Shown here piece by piece: positions 53,011-62,177 of a stretch of 64,000 nucleotides of DNA (positions are counted from its first letter, which is position 1; each line of letters opens with the position of its first letter). The notes under the pieces were generated by a model, which had not been told where the DNA came from, searched no databases, and saw nothing but the letters and a program-made list of their open reading frames with translations. Origin of the DNA: Anastrepha obliqua (taxonomy: Eukaryota; Arthropoda; Insecta; Diptera; Tephritidae); assembly GCF_027943255.1 (NCBI RefSeq), contig NC_072894.1, forward strand, positions 81,073,601 through 81,137,600. Reading direction: 5' to 3'. Position numbers and translations under genes: made by a program.

Positions 53011-54265
53011 AAATAACTATTAACGTCAGGAGTGGTACACGCAATAAATGCACGCATAACCTCATAAAAACGGGGAAAGTTAATTCAAACCAATGTCATA
53101 TAGTGAACTGCTTGCGCTCATCGGGACCAAGTCTGAATCCTTAACTTGATGTGGTTATATTTTCCTTTTTGAATTCACTTCCTTATGTGACATGCATTGA
53201 ATTTTAATAAGCCCCACTTATTCACTCAAATTTACTCGCTTTACACTTTCGGTGGTAACCAAATATCAACGTTTTTGCGCTGGCCTTTACGCCTGAAAAT
53301 ATGGTTTGGAATGTTAATTTCCGTGTTTGCAGACCACACGCACATACTAACTACTTCTTACCTTACACATTGTTCATATATTCTTTGTGGTTGTTTGTAC
53401 ATATACGAGTATTTCGCGCTATTTCCCTATCAAGCCAAACTGGCTGAACAGTCACCCAAAACAATAGGCAACACTGGCGCAACGAGAAGCGAGGGCAAAA
53501 GAGTCTTTGCAAAAATAAAGTAATGCTTTTCAACACTCAGAGGTGTGCATTTGTTATATGATACATACACTAACGGATGCTGAAACTTATGAAGGAGGGT
53601 ACTTTTTCTAAATGTGGGGGTAGATAAAACAATAAATTCTTTGAAAATATGTTGTTTTGCTTGAAAAACTTTTTGTATCACTTGATGTTTTATATTCACA
53701 GGGGGTTTCGAACCCGGGTCTTCCCGAATGATGCAAGTTCTGTTTTTGTTTGATAACGAAATTATGTGAACAGAAAGTTTGAAGGCAGCAGATGATGAAA
53801 AGTGCTAAACACTTGCAGAATACAGCCAGAAGTAACAAGTTTAGAGTGATTTTTCGAAGCGAATCATATTCTCCCAATGAATGCTTTGGAGCTACTGATC
53901 ATGTTGACGAATAGAATTTTTGTATTCTTTATCTTGTTGAACGAATTTATCTTTTAAAGCCCAATACATCAACTACGAGGCACTTAGCACGAGTACATAA
54001 GGCCTGCGGAGTGATTGAATTGCACGTCTTCGAGTTTGCGGCTGACAGTGGGGTCACAAAGATCGATAAGATAATAAACCCTTTGGTTTTTCTTCGAATT
54101 TTTGAAAAACAAAATAGGGTGCGTACCTCTCCATTTAAGACGAAAGACAGGAAGGAAGAGTTAAATTGCGCTGCGACGTAGTAAATTGATCACCCAAATC
54201 ATGCGATTCGACAAGGTTCGAAATGAGATTCGTAAATTTATACTTCGCCATTAGACATAGTTCAG
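53011..54265. other. No recognised gene
   Basis: Unique-looking DNA with several unsupported frames. At 53703-53730 the minus strand has GACCCGGGTTCGAAACCCCC, which matches a tRNA-type B box; no cloverleaf can be completed around it, so it is at most a fragment of a tRNA-derived repeat. Confidence 0.35.
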
Positions 54266-54289
54266 GCTATGCCAAAAAACATTTTCTAG

Positions 54290-54545
54290 GACATTCCTAA
54301 TAGTGCGTGACAACAATTCGATAGCGCCCGGGTTCGAAACCCCTGGAATGAAAACCAAATGAGAGAAGAAGGTTTTTCTAATAGTGGTCGCTCCAGGCAA
54401 TGGAAATCCTCCGAGTGTATTTCTGCCATGAAAAAGCTTTTCATAAAAAACATTTGTGTTTCGGAGTCGGCTTAAAATTTAGGTGCTTCCATTTGTGGAA
54501 CAACATCTAGACGCACACCAAATACTCAAGAACCAATTACGTATA
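54290..54545 (+). repeat. tRNA-derived SINE with a different head (copy g)
   Basis: The body is the common one (CAGGCAATGGAAATCCTCCG, TTCTGCCATGAAAAAGC, TTTCGGAGTCGGCTTAAAAT, TTGTGGAACAACATCTAGAC). The head has CAATTCGATAGCGCCCGGG and the B box GGGTTCGAAACCCC rather than the GTAGGTTCGAATC of copies b and c. The 3' end lacks the GCGCC motif. Confidence 0.75.
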
Positions 54546-56084
54546 AATTGCCATATATAATTATATTTGAAATGATAATATACAACAAAAAAGTGGAAAA
54601 GTCCAAATTTGTGTTTGTAATATGCTGTAATTTATGGGAATGGTTTATTTGCATAGAATTTGCCAATTCGCTTTTATGATCGGCAGGCTTTTGCAGCGAG
54701 TATTCAAAAGAAAATCGGTGAGTAATGCTGGGCAGGTAATCGTTCAATAGCCGCAAACATGATAGCCACCACAGGTTTTTAAATCTCAGATAAACCAAAC
54801 TGTAGGTGGTGATCCCCAAAATTCCCCCTTAGATGCGTCCTTGTTTTCATTGACAGGCTACCGCAACTCACGTCGCTTATTTGAATTCACATAAATTTAA
54901 AATTTCAACAGAACATCGATTGCGTATTGACGCGTTTGCGTGCGCTTTACTGGAACTTCCTTATTCATTCGGCTGTTTCTACTGGCAGCTTCACAGATTT
55001 ACACTTCAAAATAAGTAATAGATGCAAAAACAAAGGGGAGCAGAGCAAGAGCCAACAATTTTAACGGCCCAAGCAACATATGTACATATAGTGTGCGTAT
55101 TTGACGAGAAGCAATATCAACCGCAAATATAAGCAGCTATTCGCTTAAAAGAGGACTTCGCGAGCGATTTATTGGCTTTTTATGGTTGCATGAGGATTGC
55201 GTACACGAATTGTTTCACTGTTCCGTGAACAAATTTGCCATAGCGCGTCATGGAAAAATGGGGTAGTGAGTTGGAGGGAAAGGGCAGACACCCTATGTGG
55301 GAAAACAATGACGTGAATGGTGTGAAATGGAGCAGACGCAATGCGATAGCGTCGCTGGTGAATGTTTTAATTAATGGAAGCTGCGACTTGTGCAAGCATA
55401 GGGCGGATGAAAAATAAACTTACATATTTATATCTAAGTACATATACATACATGTATGTATGTACAAGAAGATGCAGTAACCCACATACTGTTACAATTT
55501 GCTTCAGTTTTGTAATACGAAATTGGGATAATATTAAAAAGGCTATAATATTGTTGTTGGGGAATGGCGATAGTACAATTGTAGTTTGGTGTTGTATAAA
55601 TGAGCGGCAGTTTTAATTTATTTCGGGTATTACATTAAGTTAAAAATGCATTTGCATAGCATATCTACATTATAATAAAATAGCATTGAAGATTTCTTTA
55701 AAAGAATAACTGAAGGTGATGTAGGAAATTCAATATCGAGTTTTTTTTTTTAAAGAGCTTGAGAACTTAAAATGATAATAATAAAAAACAAAAATATTGT
55801 TAGAATAAAATCTTGCTTATTATAGTCCGGTAAGTCAATTTGTGGCATTTATTTTTTGAAACGCAAGAAATCCAAAGACTTAGTGGACTAAATATAATCA
55901 CATTTTAAGTATTGTATGCACCTCATATTATAAATTCAAAACAAATTGCTCCTTAGTTAATAATATTTTTCCTTGTAATTAGTTGCAATGTAAACTTATA
56001 TTAATATAAAAAAAAATAAAAAATAAATTTGTTTTTGTATATGATATCCGTCATATCCGGCTACGAGTTACATGTCCCAATCGA
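54546..56084. other. No recognised gene
   Basis: About 1.5 kb of unique-looking A+T-rich DNA with a microsatellite at 55438-55465. Frames at 54526-54819 and 55180-55395 (minus) and 55374-55616 (plus) carry no motif. Confidence 0.35.
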
Positions 56085-56265
56085 TCAGTCCATTAAATCG
56101 ATTGTTAAGAGTTTTGTATGGCAAGTTGCGCCGCCTTGTTGGAACCATGTTTAGCTGATTAATTTTTGGAAACTAAAATTTAGTCAGCATGGCTCGATTG
56201 CGTTCGCAAATCACCGTAACAGCCGCTCCTTCTTTCGAAAGAAAGAATGATCGATGATGCCGCCA
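56085..56265 (-). pseudogene. DD41D-type mariner transposase fragment, second copy
   Basis: In reverse complement, SKEGAAVTVICERNRAMLTK, FPKINQLN and a GGATCHT-like stretch (QQGGATCHTK in a shifted frame) match 14375-14660. Here the second catalytic Asp reads Gly. Similar DNA extends to about 56470 (GCTTGCCATTCTCAGATGTC), as at 14650-14700. Confidence 0.55.
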
Positions 56266-56482
56266 GCGTGTAAAATGAACAAACATGTATGAACGTTGCG
56301 AAAACGTTGCGAACAGATTTTCAAAGTAAATTTCTACAATTTAAAAGCATTTCCCAGCGTTAGACGATTCATGATGACTTGCCAAGCCTTACTAAAATGT
56401 CAATAAAGCTTGCCATTCTCAGATGTCAAACCGTAGTTATCGATATCTATAGTTCCTTTGCAGCTAAAAAATCGCTATTCAT

Positions 56483-56615
56483 ATGTCCTCTTAACCCACT
56501 CACCTAACACCCCGCTCCCTCTGAGCCCTTCCTGTCAAAACAGCACGTTTCCTGGGTCTACCCTTGGAGGAGATAGACGATAATGATTGGTGACTACATA
56601 TCACTGTTTCCCAGA
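56483..56615 (+). pseudogene. Jockey-type LINE C-terminal end
   Basis: CCTCTTAACCCACTCACCTA through GTTTCCTGGGTCTACCCTTG encodes, across one or two shifts, the LTPRSLWALPVKTARFLGLP ending and a DDNDW-like terminus, as at 45828-46054. Confidence 0.6.
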
Positions 56616-58805
56616 AACTACGCCGTTTACGAGCTTGGATTTGGTATACTCAAAACGCGGGAATGTCGCATTCTTTCTGCAAGTACTGGGCTTAGTTGGG
56701 TATGCTAAATTTTGTTCAATGATGATGAGTGTCATGTCCTGATTTTCTCCTTAAATGAATTGGTACACTAGCGCCCAGAATCGTGGTGGATAACGTTCTC
56801 ACGGCAATCAGTTCTGCGTTACCGGAACAACCCGGATTTATAACCGGTTAAGGACTGCCACTGTAGCAGCATGCATGGGGAGTGTTGAACTATACTTGTT
56901 GGCCTATTCTACTTGTTGGCCTGGTCTACACATTACCATTAATGGTCTTTAGTTTTAGTGGAAATAGTTTTCATTGTCACTAAACGTAAACAAATTTAGT
57001 GCCACTACACTTTAGTGGTATTAAAAAAATTAGTGGTATTGAAATTTAGTACTCTTTATTCGGATAGAATTGCTGTTCGAGGATGAAGTACCGCAAACAC
57101 CTACTTGGTGGTCATATGCCTAAAATTGAGCATTACAACCCAACTGCTGAATGCATTGGACTTTATATAAAAGCAAGAAGACTAGATGCTATAAGAGTTC
57201 AAACCTCGCAATGACAAAATGTGATTTTAAATAAATATTAAAAATGAGTATTGAACGCCCGTAAAAAGTCATTCCGCCACGATTCGTTATGGCAAACCTA
57301 AACGCAGGAAATCATATTCAAGCCGCACCAGCCAGGCACAATGACCTTGCAGCTGTTTAGTCATGATGCGTAGCCGATGTTGTGCTGTTGGTGCAACAAA
57401 GAGGGAGTGCAGCTAAAACTTGGCGCAACAATCACGGATAAATCATACCACCAACATTGGGTACAACTAGAACATGCGTCAACACACAAACAACAAATAC
57501 GTCAATTCAGAATTCTTTTTCTGCTTTACGGGTTACTTTAACTAAAGGCTACCTAAATTTTTTTAGTTTTTATTTGGTCTACAAAGATGAATAGAGCTTT
57601 TGAGCAAGGTATTCATAAATTACCAGGGAGATGTCAAAGTGATCTAGGTTACAAGGCTGCGTAGAGCTTTGAACACTAATATACTCATCCGAAAAATCCC
57701 TCCTCTTCAAGCTAACATATAAACACAATAAGACTGTCTGACAAATAAAGGTCGACTATATTACGATTATTTGACATGCAGTAGCTGTCATAATTGTGTA
57801 CTTTTCGCTAAAAATTCCTTTTTTAACTTAGCTTCCTCCAACCATGACCATATTTACCGATAAAGTGCCAACGTCAATTTTCATAAACACATTGACATAT
57901 ACTGTTGAGCAATACTAAGTCAAGCATACTTCAACGCTTCATTGCAATACCATTTTAAAAGCGGATGTGTTGAGAAAATGTGAAAACCAACAACATCAAA
58001 GTAATATTGGCGTGCAAAGCAAGCGACTTATAAAAAAATTGACAGAGATAAGAAGCTATAAAAGTCAATATCTTCGATACTAGAAAATGATTGGTGTTCA
58101 TATGAAGTGGTATAAGACCTATTACGGAGACAAATGTGTGCTTGGTGTATATACATAAATGTAAATATACAAACAATAGTCGTGTGAAGTCTGTGACACA
58201 CAGAATGCAGAAAGTTGATAAGAATGCAAGTAAACTGAGCTGCCATAACATTTTGAGGCAAAATTATTGAAAAATGCTGACAAATTTGCTGGGATATTTT
58301 TGTATGTATGGATATATACATATTATATATGTATGTATGTTTGTGCCTATGCATGGTTAGTAAGCGAACAAGTAATTTCAAAGTTAGAAAAAAGAATTAA
58401 ACCGCCAATCTATATGAAATTCTTACGATGAACAACACTCTAACTTATCGATACATGCGAATTAAGTTCCGGGAATTTGTCAAAAAAAAAAAAAAATACA
58501 GATTAAGTGTTAACTGTTAAGGAAAGTTTTATTATCCACCTTCACAACAGTCTCACCAAACTCCACCCGAAGTTGATTACGTCTTCTTTAACCTTCTGTG
58601 CGTGGCCATGATAAATTCAATGGAGATTCACATTTTTCTTCGGGATAAAAAAAAAGTTGCAAAGGCTGACATATTGGCCACATAGTGAGTGCAGTAATGT
58701 TGGAGTGCTTGCTCAATTCACAAGGGAAAAGGAAGCTGTTATACCAGGCTGGCGAAATTTAAAGCAATTGACCGGCCGTTTCTGAAATACGCTGCGTCCG
58801 TCTGC
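56616..58805. other. 2.2 kb with no recognised gene
   Basis: The block ACCGGAACAACCCGGATTTA..ACCGGTTAAGGACTGCCACT (56820-56865) may be part of a LINE leader. About 56940-57060 is rich in the pentamer TAGTG. The rest looks unique, with two overlapping minus-strand frames at 57955-58381 that carry no motif. Confidence 0.35.
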
Positions 58806-58809
58806 TCGC

Positions 58810-59095
58810 TTTGTACTAGTGATTCGCAGAGGATTAGGCCTCAGACTTGTCAGAATACTGCCATCAGGGCAGTCATGGGATGCCTCCTAATGTCTTTTTG
58901 GCACAATCACGTTCTGGATACTGTAGCAGGTTAAACTCTTACTTCTCTAGAATCAACCCCGACACATTTAACATTTGTCGGACATGTGAAGGTAGCCCAC
59001 ACAACACTAACCTCAAATTCCTGGGCCAGACTGGTATGGCTTGATGAACTGCTACCACAACAACCAGACAGAATACAATGTGAACTTAAAGAAAT
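58810..59095 (+). pseudogene. Jockey-type LINE C-terminal region
   Basis: Across two frames it reads RPQTCQNTAIRAVMGCLLMS, then LAQSRSGYCSRLNSYFSRIN, PDTFNICRTCEGSPHNTN. The last part is the CPxC..HxxxxLF knuckle region that directly precedes the endings seen at 45828 and 56483. Confidence 0.72.
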
Positions 59096-59148
59096 TTTAG
59101 ATATGGACACGCAAAAAACCTAGATTACGTTCCCCACAATTTGCGACT

Positions 59149-60455
59149 AGGGTGGCTGATGAATTTTGCTACATTAAGAAACTCAAATAACTTTTTTTTA
59201 GTGTATGGAATTCATTTATTTTTTTTTCAAGTCGAAGGCCATTAAATTTTATTAAATGTAGCTTAACTAGTTTTAAAAATAATTGAATTTAAATGCCCCC
59301 CATGCTCGTTGACACAAGTGCGGCATCTTAGTAAAAAGTTGTTCATTGCTGCTTTGAGAGATGCGACAGGAATAGCCGCAATTGTTGCCCGAATGGATTG
59401 TTTTAGTTCATCCAAATTTGTTGGCTTTGTTTTATAAACTTCTTGTTTACATAAACCCCACAAGAAAAAGTCAGGTGCAGTAAGGTCAGGCGACCTGGGG
59501 GGCCAACGAAATTCGGAGTTTCTTGAAATCAGTTTATTGGGAAATTTTCGTCGCAACTCTGTCATAACAGTCTGGGCTATGTGAGACGTTGCTTCATCTT
59601 GTTGAAACCACACAGAGTTGAAAGGAATTCTCTTTCGGCGTAGTTCTGAATAGAAAAATTCTTTCAGCATTTTCAAATAACGGTCTCCAGTAACCGTAAC
59701 GGTGTGACCATTTTCTTCAAAAAAATAAGGCCCGACAATACAGCGTGAAGAAACCGCACACCACACTGTCACGCGAAGAGGATGCAATTCCGTCTCGTGG
59801 AGTATCTGTGGGTTAGAAGTACTCCATATTCGACAATTTTGTTTGTTCACATTGCTGTTTAAATCGAAATGGGCCTCATCAAACATGAAAAGGCAGTTTA
59901 ACATGTTTTGGTCTTCTTCCACCATTTGCAGGATCTTCTGGCAAAATTCCAAGCGAATCGGCAAGTCTGCTGCATTCAGTTTGTTAACCATTTGAATTTT
60001 GTAGGGAAATAAGTCTAAATCTTTGTGCATTATTGTTTGCAAAGACTGTCGGCTGACACCAAGTTGAGCAGATAAGCTTCTTGTTGAAACCCTTGGATTG
60101 CTTTGTATAGCTGCAGCTACAGCAGCGATCGTTTCCTCCGTCCGAACTGGTGGGTTTCGATGATAAGGCCTTCTTGCGACTGTTCCTTGCTCAGCAAAAT
60201 TATTCACCAGTCTCATTATGGTCCATCTGCTCGGGGGATCGCCGCCAAACATCCGCCTGTACTCTCTCTGTACCAAAACTACGGACTCCAGTGCGTGATA
60301 GCGGCGGACTATCCAAATTCTTGTTTACGTGTCCCAGTTATCTATTTTAATAAATTTTAAAGATCAATCTGCAAATTAAAATAAAAATGGAACAGATAAC
60401 TTAAAAAAAAAAGTTATTAATTTTTTTTTTGGTAGCGGCTTTCATCAGCCACCCT
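59149..60455 (-). mobile_element. DD41D mariner, nearly intact
   Basis: The ends read AGGGTGGCTGATGA on the left (59149) and the same inverted on the right (to 60455), a length of 1307 bp. The TA flank is clear on neither side with certainty (right flank GTA, left flank ACT). One long transposase frame lies on the minus strand. It is a different DD41D lineage from that at 35780-37030. Confidence 0.85.
59263..60339 (-). pseudogene. DD41D mariner transposase, long open frame, damaged start
   Basis: The frame is open for 337 codons (60276-59263), beginning VQREYRRMFGGDPPSRWTIM. Upstream in the same frame, RIWIVRRYHALESVVLVQRE continues the protein, preceded by a TAA at about 60315 and an ATA where a start ATG would fit, so the N-terminal end is broken. 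The HTH region has RTEETIAAVAAAIQSNPRVS and LGVSRQSLQTIMHKDL. The catalytic Asp residues are in FMFDEAHFDL, WFQQDEATSHIA and DLTAPDFFLWG, the last two 41 residues apart. The IVGPYFFEENG motif and the C-terminal CVNEHGGHLN are present. The core seems whole, with only the start lost. Confidence 0.88.
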
Positions 60456-60708
60456 GTACTATACTGCTGCTCTATTCTGTTTCGACCAAAAACTTTCCAC
60501 AAATATCTCAGAGAAAAACGAATGGGAAGACGTCACTGACCTGGATATAAAACTTTTTGGTCTAATGATTGCACGGCGTGGTTTAGGTTCCATTCACTGA
60601 AATAAAGGTGTGGCTTAGAACCTGTTCGATCTATTACCACTACATAAGGTGGATCAAAATTAATCACCCAATTTTGTATTTGAATAACGTTTCTATTACA
60701 TATATTAT

Positions 60709-60858
60709 ATATAATTGGCGCTTACACCAGTTTTTGGTGTTTGACGAGCTCCTCCTCCTATTTGTGGTGTGCGTCTTGTTGTTCAACAAATGAAGGGACC
60801 GACTGGTTTAAGCAGACCCCCAACGGCAGATATTTTTTATGAGGAACGTTTGCAAAGC
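60709..60858 (-). repeat. tRNA-derived SINE, 3' half (copy h)
   Basis: In reverse complement: GCCGTTGGGGGTCTGCTTAA, CAAATAGGAGGAGGAGCTCG, and the end CTGGTGTAAGCGCCAATTAT with a TA tail. The head is missing. Confidence 0.8.
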
Positions 60859-61439
60859 AAAAATAATAAATAAATAAAAAAATATTTTATTATCAATGAA
60901 AATATCTATTTTAGTAACGGCCAATAAATTTCTAAAATTAAACGATATCGCCTTGAGCTCGGCTACCGAATAAACTGGCTTAGAAATCGTACTATAACCG
61001 CAGTATAAACCCCTAGTAATGTATAGATAATGGCTCTGGGAACAAGGCAAACCTGGCCTGAAATCGATGCAAAAGCTTGATAGTCGGCATAATAAAAGGA
61101 CACTGCCTGATAAGTAGAAGCGTGTTTTCCAAACAAATGATCTATGTGACAGCTGGATAGATGATGAGAAAGTAGAGAATGGCGTAAACATACATACAAC
61201 CTCTGCCACTCATTCAGCTCTTGTCCAGATGTGACACTGATTCACATGAACTTTAGAAGACTTAAATTCAGCAAGTATCCACAAGTTTTTGTTCTCATAC
61301 ACAATGGTAAAATTTGAAGTAAAGGTAAAAAATTCACGAGTTCTTGCTTCGGTGGTGATGGTAAGCAACCTAAGGGAGCCGACATGTACTCTCTGCCAAC
61401 CAATCTAATCAACTCTATTAGACATGTGATCATCGAATC
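60859..61439. other. No recognised gene
   Basis: Two overlapping minus-strand frames (60808-61209, 60963-61199) have no motif and run partly through the SINE; I do not call them. Confidence 0.35.
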
Positions 61440-62165
61440 GACGAAGTCTAGGCTTGGATAGAACTCTTGATCTGATTTTTGTCAGTAAGAATATAAATTG
61501 TAGATATAAAGAATGTTTTTCACCATTATCACCTATCAGATACATCACGCTTCTGTTTGAGTTCTATAAGAATAACATTACAATTTTGTATAAAGGTTTG
61601 TGAAATCCAAAAAAATTAGCTCTAGTATATCATCAGCACTAATTCTTGAAGAAAAGTTTGCTAGAACCGAACAGATGTTGCTAATCGTTTTGCCGAATTT
61701 TTCAGTTCAAATATTTCTACTTAAAAGCGCTCAATGCATATTCGATTCGTCTGTAAACTGCCTGACTTTGTTTTCCAATGATATTTCATATGGAATTTGC
61801 TAAGCTTAAACCGTCTTTAAAAACGATGGGCTTTCCGTTTTTTTAACTAAAAATATTCCAACTTTGGTTTTACCCTTACGCATGGTTTTTTAAAATCCCT
61901 CGCTTCAGACATTTTCGTTGACGATTGGAAAGTTACCTATATTAGTCCCCTGTTTAAGAGTGGCAATACGAATAATATATGTAACTACCTGTTGCTAAGC
62001 TTTCAGCAATTTCTTAAGTATTTAACTATGTTGTTGAACAAAAAAGAAAATGTTTTACTTAAAGTTTAATCTTCCAAACTCATCACGGATTGGTTTATAA
62101 TCGTTCAATAGTTTTTAATTTAGCTTAATGAATACTGTATTCCGTGTTTTACTAGGGGTTTTCGG
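61440..62165 (+). pseudogene. LINE relic: endonuclease end to start of reverse transcriptase
   Basis: In pieces the plus strand reads LGLDRTLDLIFVSKNINC (end of an APE endonuclease), NRFAEFFSSN-like residues near 61680, FFLTKNIPTLVLPLRMVFK near 61840 and VDDWKVTYISPLFKSGNTNN ICNY near 61930, the first motif of the reverse transcriptase. This is the middle of a Jockey/CR1-like LINE protein, full of stops. It breaks off near 62165-62180, where the next element seems to begin. Confidence 0.7.
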
Positions 62166-62177
62166 GTTGACTGTACA

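Noticed and set aside
57955..58381. Two overlapping minus-strand frames of 98 and 117 codons
   Set aside because: They overlap each other in different registers and cross microsatellite DNA; neither has a recognisable domain.
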